Assembly: GCF_029960645.1 (NCBI RefSeq)
Contig: NZ_JASBQY010000015.1
Coordinates: 40,602 to 104,601 of the forward strand
Direction: 5' to 3'
Length of the DNA: 64,000 bases
From: Arthrobacter sp. AL12
GTDB lineage: Bacteria; Actinomycetota; Actinomycetes; Actinomycetales; Micrococcaceae
Shown: one piece after another, positions 43,899 through 52,984 of the stretch
How the letters are laid out: each line of letters begins with the position of its first letter
How positions within the stretch are numbered: position 1 is the first letter of the stretch
Notes under the pieces: generated by a model
What the model was told of the DNA's origin: nothing
Databases searched by the model: none
What the model saw: only the letters and a program-made list of their open reading frames with translations
Program-made: the position numbers and the translations under genes

Positions 43899-44429
43899 AT
43901 GAGCACACCAGCAGACACGGCCGCCATTGCCGATGTTCCGGCCGTCCTGAGGATTTCGTCCGGGATCTGGCTGGTTCTCGGGTCACTCGGAACCCTCTGG
44001 ACCCTGACGGGACTGCTGATGGTGCTGGCCTTCAGCGGGATGGTCGCGCCGCAGACATACCTCCCGGAAAGCATCGGTTCGGACGCAAAGACGGCTCCGG
44101 CGCTGGTGCTCTATCTGACTCTTGCGTCGGCGGCTGGTGCGTATTTCACCTGCGCCAGGGCCGTCCGGCGTGGAAAGCCGTTTGTCCGCCCCGTCATCAC
44201 GGTCATCCCCTTGGTCGGGCTCATCGTCGTTGTTCTGGCCACGGTCGCCGCCTTTTCGAATGTGTCCGCTCGCAGCCCGACGGCCGCAGCCGGGCTGTTG
44301 GCGGCGATCTTCCTGACGGTATTCTCGCAGGGGCTGCCTCTGGCCGGGGGACTGGTCGCAGCGGCCCTCGTCTGGCTGCCGTCCGCCCGCAGGTACTTCC
44401 GGCGCGTCGCCGAGGTTCTTCCGGCCTGA
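43899..44429 (+). CDS. Small four-helix membrane protein, unknown
   Basis: 176 aa. Hydrophobic segments lie at about residues 20-48, 68-84, 98-120 and 128-160. I do not recognise the family; it looks like the DUF2975-type group of small membrane proteins, but this is weak. The ATG at 43899 follows an 8-nt-offset out-of-frame ATG; no clear ribosome site is seen. It stands alone after the ECF operon and converges on the beta-oxidation genes across a 21-bp hairpin. Confidence 0.65.
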   Translation: MSTPADTAAIADVPAVLRISSGIWLVLGSLGTLWTLTGLLMVLAFSGMVAPQTYLPESIGSDAKTAPALVLYLTLASAAGAYFTCARAVRRGKPFVRPVITVIPLVGLIVVVLATVAAFSNVSARSPTAAAGLLAAIFLTVFSQGLPLAGGLVAAALVWLPSARRYFRRVAEVLPA

Positions 44430-44478
44430 CACGGCAGACCGGCGGACCCTGACTGGGCACCGGCGGACCCCGACGCGG

Positions 44479-44523
44479 CGGCGCCGCCGTCCGCACTGCG
44501 TGGCAGTGCGGACGGCGGCGCCG
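44479..44523. terminator. 21-bp perfect hairpin between convergent genes
   Basis: Arms 44479-44499 and 44503-44523 pair perfectly with a 3-nt loop. It lies between the membrane-protein gene (plus) and the beta-oxidation operon (minus). There is no U-tract, so it is likely a bidirectional terminator. Confidence 0.8.
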
Positions 44524-44583
44524 GTTGGAGATGCAGGCGCGCGGGCAGGTCCGACCCGCGACGGGCCTCGGGTCAGGTGCGGC

Positions 44584-46764
44584 TCAGGCGGCCGGCTCGG
44601 ACGCCACGCCGGGCGCCAGGAGCTTCCGGCCGGTGACGCGCTCGGAGGCTCCCACCCGGTCCAGGTACGGGGTGATGCCGCCCAGGAACATCGGCCAGCC
44701 CGCACCGAGGATCATGCAGAGGTCGATGTCCTCCGGGCCCGCGACCACGCCTTCGTCCAGCATCAGGCCGATTTCCTCGGCCAGGGCATCCTGGGTGCGG
44801 CGCAGCACCTCCTCGCCGGTGGAGGGGGTGTCGCCGAAGGTCATCAGCGCCAGCGTCTCGGCGGGAATGAACGGCTTCCCGTCCGGCCCCTTTTCCGGGG
44901 TGCCGTTCTCCGCGGCCCAGATGGACTTCACTCCGTTGTCGATGAGTTTCTGCAGGTTCCGCGAGACCGGGAAACGGTCCCCGAACGCGGCGTGCAGCGA
45001 CTCCTGGACGTGCTGGGCGACGGGCAGACCCACCATGGCGCCGAGGACGAACGGTGTCATCGGCAGTCCCATCGGGCGCAGCGCGTTGTCCGCCACCTCG
45101 GCCGGGGTGCCCTCGTCGAACGCGGCGGTGACTTCGCCCATGAGGCGCAGCAGGAGGCGGTTGACCACAAACGCGGGGGCGTCCTTGACGAGCACGGCGG
45201 ACTTCTTCAGCCCCTTGGCGAGCTCGAACGCGGTGGCCAGCACGGCGTCGTCGGTCCTGGGGGCGCGGACGATTTCCAGCAGCGGCATCACGGCCACGGG
45301 GTTGAAGAAGTGGAAGCCCACCAGGCGCTCCGGATGCTCCAGGTCCTCGGCCATGGCGGTGACGGACAGCGAGGAGGTGTTGGTGGCGAGGATGCACTCG
45401 GCGGAAACGATCGCCTCGACTTCCTTGAAGACCTGCTTCTTGACGTTGAGCTCCTCGAACACCGCCTCGATGACGAAGTCGGCGTCGGCGAAGGCTTCCT
45501 TGGAGACCGATCCGGTGACGAGCGCCCGGGTCCGGTTGGCGGCGTCGGGGCTGATCCGGCCTTTCTGCAGCAGTTTATCCACCTCGGCGTGGACATAGCC
45601 CACACCCTTGTCCACCCGGGCCTGGTCGATGTCCGTCATCACCACGGGCACCTTGAGCTGGCGGGCGAAGAGCAGGGCGAGCTGGCTGGCCATCAGGCCG
45701 GCGCCCACGACGCCGATCTTGGTCACCGGACGGGCCAGCTTCCGGTCCGGGGCGCCGGCGGGGCGCTTGGACCGGCGCTGCACGAGGTCCAGGAAGGCGT
45801 AGACGGTGGAGCGGAACTCGTCGGTCTGCATCAGGTCCGCGAGCGTCTCGCATTCCAGCTCCGCGGACTGGGCCTGCGTCAGCGTCCGGTTGGCCTCCAT
45901 TACCTCGAGGACCTTGGCCGGTGCCGGGGAGGCGTTGGAGGTCTTGGCTTCCACGAACGACCGGCCCGCGGCGATGGCGCCGGCCCAGCGGGCCGCGACC
46001 TCCGGGGTGGAGGGGTCGACGGCGTTGGCGCGGGCCGGGCTCACGGCGCCCGCGATGACCTGCGCGGCCCAGGCGACGGACTGTTCGACGAAGTCGGCAG
46101 GCTCGAACATGGCATCCGCCACGCCCAGTTTGAACGCCTGCGGTCCGGTCAGCGTCCGGTTGTTGCTCAGCGGGTTCTCGATCATCACCTTGACGGCGTT
46201 TTCGGGCCCGATCAGCCGCGGCAGGATGTACACCCCGCCCCAGCCGGGGATGAGCCCGATGAACGCTTCGGGCAGGGCCAGGGCACCGGCGCCGGTGGAC
46301 ACGGTGCGGTAAGTGGACTGCAGGGCAATCTCCAGCCCGCCGCCGAGGGCGAGGCCGTTGATGAAGGCGAAGCTGGGCACACCCAGGTTCGCCAGCGTGG
46401 CGTAGACGTCGTGGCCGAGCTGGGCCATCCAGAGACCGTGTTCGCGGCCGCTGATCGACTTGACCGTGGACAGGTCCGCGCCGGCGACCAGGAAGTAGGG
46501 CTTGCCGGTGACGCCGACGCCCACGATCTCCCCGCGGGCCGCACGCTCCCTGAGGCCTTCCAGGACGGTGCCGAGCTCGATCAGGGTGTTGGGGCCCAGA
46601 GTGGTGGGCTTGGAGTGGTCCAGGCCGTTGTCCAGCGTGACCAGGGCGAAGGTTCCGGGGCTGCTGCCGTCCACCGCCGGCAGCTTGATGTCCTGGACGT
46701 AGGAGCGGGTGAGAGTTTCGTTCGGGAAGAGGTCGGCAAGTTTGCGGAAATCGGCGGCGCTCAT
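44584..46764 (-). CDS. fadB: 3-hydroxyacyl-CoA dehydrogenase / enoyl-CoA hydratase (fatty-acid oxidation alpha subunit)
   Basis: 726 aa from the ATG at 46764. The N-terminal enoyl-CoA hydratase domain has the oxyanion loops FLVAGADLSTVKSI and FINGLALGGGLEIALQS, with EAFIGLIPGWGG. The dehydrogenase domain begins near 375 with NAD-binding IGVVGAGLMASQLALLFA and carries catalytic His in LVGFHFFNPVAVMPLLEIV. It hydrates enoyl-CoA and oxidises 3-hydroxyacyl-CoA in beta-oxidation. Its start overlaps the thiolase stop (ATGA), so it is translationally coupled to the partner enzyme. Confidence 0.95.
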   Translation of the reverse strand: MSAADFRKLADLFPNETLTRSYVQDIKLPAVDGSSPGTFALVTLDNGLDHSKPTTLGPNTLIELGTVLEGLRERAARGEIVGVGVTGKPYFLVAGADLSTVKSISGREHGLWMAQLGHDVYATLANLGVPSFAFINGLALGGGLEIALQSTYRTVSTGAGALALPEAFIGLIPGWGGVYILPRLIGPENAVKVMIENPLSNNRTLTGPQAFKLGVADAMFEPADFVEQSVAWAAQVIAGAVSPARANAVDPSTPEVAARWAGAIAAGRSFVEAKTSNASPAPAKVLEVMEANRTLTQAQSAELECETLADLMQTDEFRSTVYAFLDLVQRRSKRPAGAPDRKLARPVTKIGVVGAGLMASQLALLFARQLKVPVVMTDIDQARVDKGVGYVHAEVDKLLQKGRISPDAANRTRALVTGSVSKEAFADADFVIEAVFEELNVKKQVFKEVEAIVSAECILATNTSSLSVTAMAEDLEHPERLVGFHFFNPVAVMPLLEIVRAPRTDDAVLATAFELAKGLKKSAVLVKDAPAFVVNRLLLRLMGEVTAAFDEGTPAEVADNALRPMGLPMTPFVLGAMVGLPVAQHVQESLHAAFGDRFPVSRNLQKLIDNGVKSIWAAENGTPEKGPDGKPFIPAETLALMTFGDTPSTGEEVLRRTQDALAEEIGLMLDEGVVAGPEDIDLCMILGAGWPMFLGGITPYLDRVGASERVTGRKLLAPGVASEPAA

Positions 46765-48101
46765 GCTGCGGCTCCAGTCTCGGTGGTGGGGGCGGTCGTC
46801 TGGGCGGGGGCGGTCATCTCGTCGAGGGCGAGGCCGTAGGCGGCGTGGTGCGGGTTTTCCCAGATCACGGTGGCGCCCATGCCCAGGCCGATGCACATCG
46901 TGGTCATGCCGAAGCGGACCGTGGGGTCCTCCTCGAACTGGCGGGCCAGCTGGTTCATCAGCCGCACGCCGGAGGACGCGAGGGGGTGCCCGACGGCGAT
47001 CGCCCCGCCGTAGCGGTTGACCCGGGGGTCGTCGTCGGCGATGCCGAAGTGGTCCAGGAAGCTGAGCACCTGGACGGCGAAGGCCTCGTTGATTTCGAAC
47101 AGGCCAATGTCCCCGATGCCCAGCCCGGCGTTCTTGAGGGCCTTTTCCGTGGCCGGGACCGGGCCGATGCCCATGACCTCGGGTTCGACGCCGGCGAAGG
47201 CGTAGCTGACCAGGCGCATCTTGACCGGCAGGCCCAGTTCCTCGGCGGCGTCGGCGGAGGCCAGCAGGGCGGCGGTGGCGCCGTCGTTGAGTCCGGCGGC
47301 GTTGCCTGCGGTGACCCGGCCGTGGGCGCGGAACGGGGTCTTGAGCGCGGCGAGGTCGCGCACCGAGGTGCCCGGCCGCGGCGGCTCGTCCACCGTGTTC
47401 ACGGTCCAGCCAAGGCCCGGTTTCATCGTGGCGACGGGCACCAGGTCCGGCTGGATCTGGTCTTTGGCGTAGGCGGCCGCGAGCTTGTCCTGGGAGGCGA
47501 CGGCGTAGGCGTCGGTGCGGTCCTTGGTGATGGCGGGAAAGCGGTCGTGCAGGTTCTCGGCGGTGTTGCCCATGTTCAGGGCCGCCGGGTCCACGATGCG
47601 TTCGGACATAAAGCGCGGGTTGGGGTCCGCGCCGGCGCCCATCGGGTGGTTTCCCATGTGTTCGACGCCGCCGGCGATCACGACGTCGTAGGCGCCGAAG
47701 CCGATGCCGCTGGCCGTGGTGGTCACGGCCGTCATGGCCCCGGCACACATCCGGTCGATCGCGAAGCCCGGCACGGTCCGCGGCAGTCCGGCCAGCAGGG
47801 CGGCGGTACGGCCGATGGTCAGGCCCTGGTCGCCGGTCTGTGTGGTGGCCGCGATGGCCACTTCGTCGATCCGTTCGGCCGGCAGGGACGGGTTGCGGCG
47901 CATCAGTTCGCGGATGCACTTGACCACCAGGTCGTCGGCGCGCGTTCCGGCGTAGATGCCCTTCTCGCCGGCGCGGCCGAACGGGGTGCGGACGCCGTCG
48001 ACAAAAACGACCTCGCGGACGGCGCGGGGACCCGCGGCGCGGCGATTCGCGCTGCTCTGTAGTCCGCTGCTGGAATTTCCGCTGCTGGGGGGCTGGCTCA
48101 C
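46761..48101 (-). CDS. fadA: Acetyl-CoA C-acyltransferase (3-ketoacyl-CoA thiolase)
   Basis: 446 aa from GTG 48101, chosen because GAGGAG lies 6 nt upstream; the frame runs open 59 codons further without a ribosome site. Catalytic residues are Cys119 in DRMCAGAM, His372 in GGAIAVGHPLASSG and Cys403 in TMCIGLGMG. It cleaves 3-ketoacyl-CoA to acetyl-CoA and a shortened acyl-CoA. It is first in the operon with the hydratase/dehydrogenase. A 20-bp palindrome at 48187-48206, about 86 nt upstream, is a likely operator. Confidence 0.95.
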   Translation of the reverse strand: MSQPPSSGNSSSGLQSSANRRAAGPRAVREVVFVDGVRTPFGRAGEKGIYAGTRADDLVVKCIRELMRRNPSLPAERIDEVAIAATTQTGDQGLTIGRTAALLAGLPRTVPGFAIDRMCAGAMTAVTTTASGIGFGAYDVVIAGGVEHMGNHPMGAGADPNPRFMSERIVDPAALNMGNTAENLHDRFPAITKDRTDAYAVASQDKLAAAYAKDQIQPDLVPVATMKPGLGWTVNTVDEPPRPGTSVRDLAALKTPFRAHGRVTAGNAAGLNDGATAALLASADAAEELGLPVKMRLVSYAFAGVEPEVMGIGPVPATEKALKNAGLGIGDIGLFEINEAFAVQVLSFLDHFGIADDDPRVNRYGGAIAVGHPLASSGVRLMNQLARQFEEDPTVRFGMTTMCIGLGMGATVIWENPHHAAYGLALDEMTAPAQTTAPTTETGAAA

Positions 48102-48531
48102 GTGGTACTCCTCATCGAGACATGGGTGCCGGATTTGCGTCGGGCGAATGGCAAAGGCAGATCGCGTCCGGGCGGCATCAAGCAACATGTTACTGGTCAG
48201 TAACATCCCTGGCAAGGAGGCGCCGGACACCCCGTCCGTTTCCCCTGGGACCGGAGAATTTGGCAACCGTCTTTTCAAATACCCCCGACAGGGCCATCAT
48301 ATGGTCCTACGCGGTGCGGAACCGGCCGCGGCCCCGGATTGCGGAGAGGAGAAGAAATCCTGCGGTCCATGCCCCGCTGCGTCCCTGATCGAGACCCCGT
48401 CCGTGCCTTTGGCCGACATCGGGTCCCCTGGGTACCTGCGCGGTTACACCAGCACTGCCGGCGGGTAGGTTTCAGAACAGCGAAGACAGCTGCTGGAAGC
48501 CACAAAACTGCAACGGTGAAAGGCCAAGAAC
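48102..48531. promoter_or_regulatory. 430-bp divergent region between the thiolase and lipoprotein genes
   Basis: No gene is supported here. Next to the thiolase is its ribosome site. The perfect palindrome ATGTTACT-N4-AGTAACAT lies at 48187-48206. The lipoprotein side has GAAAGG before its ATG. The remainder is GC-rich with no further structure that I can see. Confidence 0.5.
48187..48206. promoter_or_regulatory. Candidate operator ATGTTACT-N4-AGTAACAT of the beta-oxidation operon
   Basis: Perfect 8-bp arms around GGTC, 20 bp in all, in AT-richer surroundings, 86-105 nt upstream of the thiolase start. The size and symmetry suit a TetR- or FadR-type repressor; no such gene lies in the window. 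Confidence 0.55.
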
Positions 48532-49599
48532 ATGTTCCAGCCTCGCATGCGTACGTCAATGGGTTCGGCTATTCTGCTGTTTTTTACGATGTCCGCAGTG
48601 ACCTCGTGTACACCGACAAACTCGGCCCCGGCCCCGGTCACGGGGGCTGCCACTACGGCGTCGCCACCACCAGCGGAAACCCCGTCCCCCACGCCGACGC
48701 CGACCCGAACGCCGGAGGGCACGCCGGTGGCCGCCGACCTCTGCGGGCCGGGCACCGTCCTCAGCTTCGACCGCGGCGCCTTCCAAGCGTCGCCCAAAGT
48801 TGACAACAAGTGGTTCCCGCTGGCGCCTGGTATGCAATACACCACCACGGGTACGGTCGTGAATGCAGAAGGCACCACTGAGCGCATGGTCACCCACACG
48901 GTGACCGGTCTGACGAAGGTGATAGACGGTGTGAAGACGCAGGTGATGTGGGACCGGGACTATTCCGACGGAGTACTGGTGGAATCCGAACTGGCCTTCT
49001 TTGCCCAGACGGACAATGGAGACGTCTGGCTGTTCGGCGAGTACCCGGAAGAATACGAGAACGGTGAATTCATCGGCGCGCCCAACACATTCCTTAGCGG
49101 CCTTTCCGGATCCCAAGCGGGAATAGCGATGCAGGGCGATCCCCGGGTCGGCGCACCGAGCTATGTGCAGGCATCCGCGCCCGCAGTCAATTTCCTGGAT
49201 TGCGGCGCCGTCGTCCAGGCGAACCAACGGGTGTGTGTTCCCACCGGGTGTTATGAAGACGTGTTGATCGTCGATGAACACAATCCGCTGGAACCCGAGG
49301 TGGGCCACCAGCAGAAGTTCTATTCCGCGGGCACAGGTCTGGTGAAGGTGACAGCGGTTGGTGGCACTAATCAGGAGACCCTGGAACTCGTCAAGGCCGA
49401 GCAGCTCACAGACGCCCAGTTGCAGCAGGTCAATAAGGACGCGCTGTTCTTGGACCAGCACGCCTACCAGGCAAACCCGGCCGGCTATGCCACGACAGCC
49501 CCTGCCGAGGTTGCAACCGCGACCGCAGGCGGCCAGGGAGCGGCTTCTGGTTCAGCCTCGCCGGGCACGGCCTCGACTGCAGCTGGCGGGGCCGGGTGA
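48532..49599 (+). CDS. Putative secreted lipoprotein, unknown
   Basis: 355 aa. A signal peptide (RMRTSMGSAILLFFTMSAVTSC) ends in lipobox VTSC near residue 26. A Pro/Thr-rich wall-spanning linker (PPPAETPSPTPTPTRTPEG) reaches residue 65. The folded part has alternating strands, Trp residues and probable disulfide Cys (LDCGAVV, RVCVPTGCYEDVLIVDEHNP). An Ala/Ser/Gly-rich tail ends the protein. I do not recognise the family. It should be anchored on the outer face of the membrane. It stands alone and converges with the RNase D gene. Confidence 0.8.
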   Translation: MFQPRMRTSMGSAILLFFTMSAVTSCTPTNSAPAPVTGAATTASPPPAETPSPTPTPTRTPEGTPVAADLCGPGTVLSFDRGAFQASPKVDNKWFPLAPGMQYTTTGTVVNAEGTTERMVTHTVTGLTKVIDGVKTQVMWDRDYSDGVLVESELAFFAQTDNGDVWLFGEYPEEYENGEFIGAPNTFLSGLSGSQAGIAMQGDPRVGAPSYVQASAPAVNFLDCGAVVQANQRVCVPTGCYEDVLIVDEHNPLEPEVGHQQKFYSAGTGLVKVTAVGGTNQETLELVKAEQLTDAQLQQVNKDALFLDQHAYQANPAGYATTAPAEVATATAGGQGAASGSASPGTASTAAGGAG

Positions 49600-49630
49600 G
49601 GACCGGGCACGAGTGAGCCCTGATGCAGCG

Positions 49631-51004
49631 CTACCGGGCAGGCTCGGCCGCGGCCGCAGGTGCAGCGGCTTTGAGGGCCTTGGCCGGCAGCGGCTGCGGG
49701 TTCTGGAAGGCCTCGGTGATAAGGGGAGCGACGAGCTCGGTCTGCCACTGGCGGGCCCCCAGGTTCGCGAGTTCCTCGGCGATGCCTTCCTCGCTCGACT
49801 CGACCGGCGGACGCCAGGAGACCCGGCGCAGGTAATCCGGCGTCAGCAGGTTCTCCACCGGCATGTTCAGCTCCTCGGCCTTGGCCTGCAGCAGCGGCCG
49901 GGCGGTGGCGAGCCTGGCGGCGGCCTCCGGGTCCCGGTCAGCCCAGACCCGCGGGGGCGGGGGAGCGTTGGTGGGCAGGTGCAGGGGCGGGAGTTCCTCG
50001 AGGGTGCGGGCGGTGCTGATGCAGCGCAGCCAGCGCGGCGCCTCGCGCTGGGCCGCGCGGCCGTGGAAGCCTTTGGTGCCCAGCAGCTGGGGCACGGTGG
50101 CGGGCATGGCCTTGGCAGCGGCCACGAGGGCGGAATCGGGGATGAGCCGGCCGGGAGCGACGTCGCGCTTCTGCGCCAGCGAGTCGCGCTCGAGCCACAG
50201 TTCGCGGACCGCGGCCAGCTGGCGCCGGTCGCGGATCTGGTGCAGACCGGATGTTTTGCGCCACGGGTCGATGCGCGGCGGTGCCTGCCCGGCCTCAAGG
50301 ATGGCGGCGAATTCCTGTTCGGCGAAGTCCAGCTTGCCGTCCGCGACCAGGAGTTCAATGAGTTCCTCGCGCAGTTCGGTGAGGACCTCGACGTCGAGGG
50401 CCGCGTAGCGTAGCCAGGGTTCCGGCAGCGGGCGGGTGGACCAGTCGGCCGCGGAGTGTTCCTTCGCGAGGCCAAAGCCAAGGAGCTGTTCGATCACGGC
50501 GGCGAGTCCCACGCGGGGAAGCCCGGCGAGGCGGGCGGCGAGCTCGGTGTCAAAGAGTCTGTCCGGCCACATGCCGAGTTCGGCCAGGCAGGGCAGGTCC
50601 TGGCTGGCCGCATGCAGGATCCATTCGACGCCGCGCAGGGCGTCGTTGACGATGGCCAGGTCCCCGAAGGGTTCGGGATCGATCAGCCAGGTGCCGGAGC
50701 CCTCCCGGCGGATCTGGACCAGGAAGGCGCGCTGGCCGTACCGGAAACCCGAGGCCCGCTCGGCGTCCACCCCGGCGGGGCCGTGGCCTGCGGCGAGGGC
50801 CGCGGCGCAGCGTTCCAGGCCGGACTGCGTTTCGATGACGAGCGGCACGCCGTCGCGGGGCGCATCGAGGTCGATGATCTCGGGGACCAGGCTGTCGAAG
50901 CCGTCCACCGCGATGTGGGCTGTGGTGTCAGCCGCCTCGGTCTTGTTGTGCGCTTTGTTGGCGGCCGCGCCCGCGGTGGTGATTTCCGGAATATGAGGGG
51001 TCAT
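49631..51004 (-). CDS. rnd: Ribonuclease D-like 3'-5' exonuclease with HRDC domain
   Basis: 457 aa. The DEDDy exonuclease motifs are GVDAERASGFRYGQ (Asp, Glu), HAASQDLPCL (Asp) and YAALDVEVL (Asp; the Tyr precedes). A helical HRDC domain follows from about residue 250 (RDRRQLAAVRELWLERDSLAQKRDVAPGRLIPD), as in RNase D. It trims 3' ends of tRNA precursors and other RNAs. An N-terminal extension of about 50 residues is low-complexity. Next to DUF3000, as in M. tuberculosis Rv2681/Rv2680. Confidence 0.92.
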   Translation of the reverse strand: MTPHIPEITTAGAAANKAHNKTEAADTTAHIAVDGFDSLVPEIIDLDAPRDGVPLVIETQSGLERCAAALAAGHGPAGVDAERASGFRYGQRAFLVQIRREGSGTWLIDPEPFGDLAIVNDALRGVEWILHAASQDLPCLAELGMWPDRLFDTELAARLAGLPRVGLAAVIEQLLGFGLAKEHSAADWSTRPLPEPWLRYAALDVEVLTELREELIELLVADGKLDFAEQEFAAILEAGQAPPRIDPWRKTSGLHQIRDRRQLAAVRELWLERDSLAQKRDVAPGRLIPDSALVAAAKAMPATVPQLLGTKGFHGRAAQREAPRWLRCISTARTLEELPPLHLPTNAPPPPRVWADRDPEAAARLATARPLLQAKAEELNMPVENLLTPDYLRRVSWRPPVESSEEGIAEELANLGARQWQTELVAPLITEAFQNPQPLPAKALKAAAPAAAAEPAR

Positions 51005-51092
51005 GATGACTTCAGTTTAGCGACAACACAGTGCCTGGGGCCGCGCATCCGCCAAAACGCAGCGGTTTTCCCCCGTTTGTGCGGGCAGCGGC

Positions 51093-51740
51093 TCAGGCAG
51101 GTCCGCGGCGCCAGCGCGGCAGCGGCGTGACGCCGTCGGGCAGCGGGGGAAGTCCCGCGAAGGTGCAGACCATGTCCGACCAGGCCTCAAGATGGGAGGT
51201 GATGTCGGGGGTGGCCGGAGTCCAGGATGCGCGGAGCTCGATGTCGATGGAATTGGGCCGGTCCGCGAGGGTCCCGAAGCTTTCCGAGAGCACCCTCGTC
51301 GCCGTGCCGCCGGCTGAGCGGTACGGTGCGGCATGGTTCTCGAGGGCTTCGACGAGCCAGGCCCACGCGACGGAGCCGAGCATTTCGTCGTTGCCCATTT
51401 CCGGCTCCAGCTGGGCGCGGATGTAGGTGACGACCCGGAACTCGCCCTCCCAGACCGCGGAGCCGTCAGGATCGTGCAGCAGGATGAAGCGGCCGGTGGC
51501 CAGCTCGATGTCGTCGCTTGTGGACGCACGTGCCAGGGCCGCGGCCGCGGGGCCGTGCACGGCCCCGGAGGGTGTCCCTTCGCCGGGGGCGACAACTTCC
51601 GCCCCGAGTGCGACAGCGAACGGTGCCAGCCGCGCGGGCGCAGGGATTTCCTCCAGGCGCAGCTCACTGCGGGTTCGTGCCTGCCGAAGGGTACCCAGGG
51701 CAAAGAGAAAATCCGCCGGAACCTGGTCGAGTGCGTTCAC
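51093..51740 (-). CDS. DUF3000 family protein
   Basis: 215 aa. The conserved features are ELRLEEIPAPARLAPFAVALGAEV, GRFILLHDPDGSAVWEGEFRVVTYIRA and SIDIELRASWTP, a beta-rich soluble fold with no known function. It starts with GTG 51740; TAATCT is exactly 6 nt upstream and there is no ribosome site, so the message is probably leaderless. The family is almost always beside an RNase D gene in actinobacteria, so a link to RNA processing is plausible (inference). Confidence 0.88.
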   Translation of the reverse strand: MNALDQVPADFLFALGTLRQARTRSELRLEEIPAPARLAPFAVALGAEVVAPGEGTPSGAVHGPAAAALARASTSDDIELATGRFILLHDPDGSAVWEGEFRVVTYIRAQLEPEMGNDEMLGSVAWAWLVEALENHAAPYRSAGGTATRVLSESFGTLADRPNSIDIELRASWTPATPDITSHLEAWSDMVCTFAGLPPLPDGVTPLPRWRRGPA

Positions 51741-51790
51741 AATGGAAGATTATGCAAGGGGCGCCCCTAAGCCCGGCAGGCTCGCCGCCG

Positions 51791-51822
51791 CTGCCCCGCC
51801 CGGCTTTCGCCGGGCCGGGCAG
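51791..51822 (-). terminator. Hairpin after the threonine aldolase gene
   Basis: Arms 51791-51804 and 51809-51822 pair over 14 bp with one mismatch around TTTC. It lies 21 nt beyond the aldolase stop on the minus strand. Confidence 0.6.
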
Positions 51823-51842
51823 CCGCTGTCCTGCCGCCAGGG

Positions 51843-52943
51843 TCAGCCGGCAGCGAGTTCGCGCTTGATGGCAGCGATGAAGGAATCAACGTCGTCCTCG
51901 GTGGTGTCGAAGGAACACATCCAGCGGACCTCGCGGGCCGCTTCGTTCCAGTCGTAAAAACGGAAGGACTCGCGCAGCCGGTCCGCGACACCGGCCGGCA
52001 GGATCGCGAACACCCCGTTGGATTCGGTCTTCTGGCTCAGCTCGACGCCGGGGATGGACTCGACCCCGGCACGCAGCCGGGCTGCCATCGCGTTGGCGTG
52101 CGAGGCGGAGCGCAGCCACAGGTCGCCCTCGAGTAGGGCGATGAACTGGGCGGACATGAACCGCATCTTGGAGGCCAGCTGCATGTTCATCTTGCGCAGG
52201 TAGATCAGCCCCTGGGCTGCCGCCGGGTTCAGTGCCACCACGACCTCGCCGAAGAGCAGGCCGTTCTTGGTGCCGCCGAAGGAGAGGATGTCCACGCCGG
52301 CGTCGCGGGTGAAGGCCCGCAGCGGCACGTTCAGGTGCGCGGCGGCGTTGGCCAGCCGGGCGCCGTCCATGTGCAGCTTCATGCCCTTGGAATGGACATG
52401 CTCCGCGATGGCCCGGACCTCCTCGGGGGTGTAGCAGGTGCCGAGCTCGGTGGTCTGCGTGATGGACACCGCCAGCGGCTGGGCGCGGTGCTCGTCGCCC
52501 CAGCCCCAGGCTTCCCTGTCGATCAGCTCGGGGGTGAGCTTGCCGTCAGTCGTGGGGACCTGCAGCAGTTTGATGCCGCCGATCCGCTCCGGGGCGCCGT
52601 TCTCGTCCATGTTGATGTGGGCGGTCGACGCGCAGACGACGGCGCCCCAGCGCGGCAGCAGGGACTGCAGCGACAGCACGTTGGCGCCGGTGCCGTTGAA
52701 GACCGGGAAGCATTCGATGCCTTCGCCGAAGTGCTCCTCCATCAGCTGCTGCAGCCGGGCGGTGTAGTCGTCCTCGCCGTAGGAGACCTGGTGGCCCTCG
52801 TTGGCGGCGGCCAGGGCGGCCAGCACCTCGGGGTGGACGCCGGAGTAGTTGTCCGAGGCAAAGCCGCGGACCGAGGGATCGTGGAGCCGCACTGCGGTGC
52901 TGGCAGGGGCAGTTTCAACTGTGCTTGTCATCGGTTTGCTCAC
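51843..52943 (-). CDS. ltaE: Low-specificity L-threonine aldolase (beta-eliminating lyase family)
   Basis: 366 aa PLP enzyme. The PLP Lys is Lys226 in LSFGGTKNGLLFGE, and the Asp pairing with the pyridine is in MKLHMDGARLANAA. The N-terminus GFASDNYSGVHPEVLAALAAANEGH is the family opening. It cleaves threonine and allo-threonine to glycine and acetaldehyde. GTG 52943 is favoured over the ATG four codons later because TAGACT lies exactly 6 nt upstream, the pattern of leaderless starts in this window. Confidence 0.92.
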   Translation of the reverse strand: MSKPMTSTVETAPASTAVRLHDPSVRGFASDNYSGVHPEVLAALAAANEGHQVSYGEDDYTARLQQLMEEHFGEGIECFPVFNGTGANVLSLQSLLPRWGAVVCASTAHINMDENGAPERIGGIKLLQVPTTDGKLTPELIDREAWGWGDEHRAQPLAVSITQTTELGTCYTPEEVRAIAEHVHSKGMKLHMDGARLANAAAHLNVPLRAFTRDAGVDILSFGGTKNGLLFGEVVVALNPAAAQGLIYLRKMNMQLASKMRFMSAQFIALLEGDLWLRSASHANAMAARLRAGVESIPGVELSQKTESNGVFAILPAGVADRLRESFRFYDWNEAAREVRWMCSFDTTEDDVDSFIAAIKRELAAG

Positions 52944-52984
52944 GCTTTCAGTCTAAGGAGGTCCGGGGCGAAGTTCAGCCGGGC

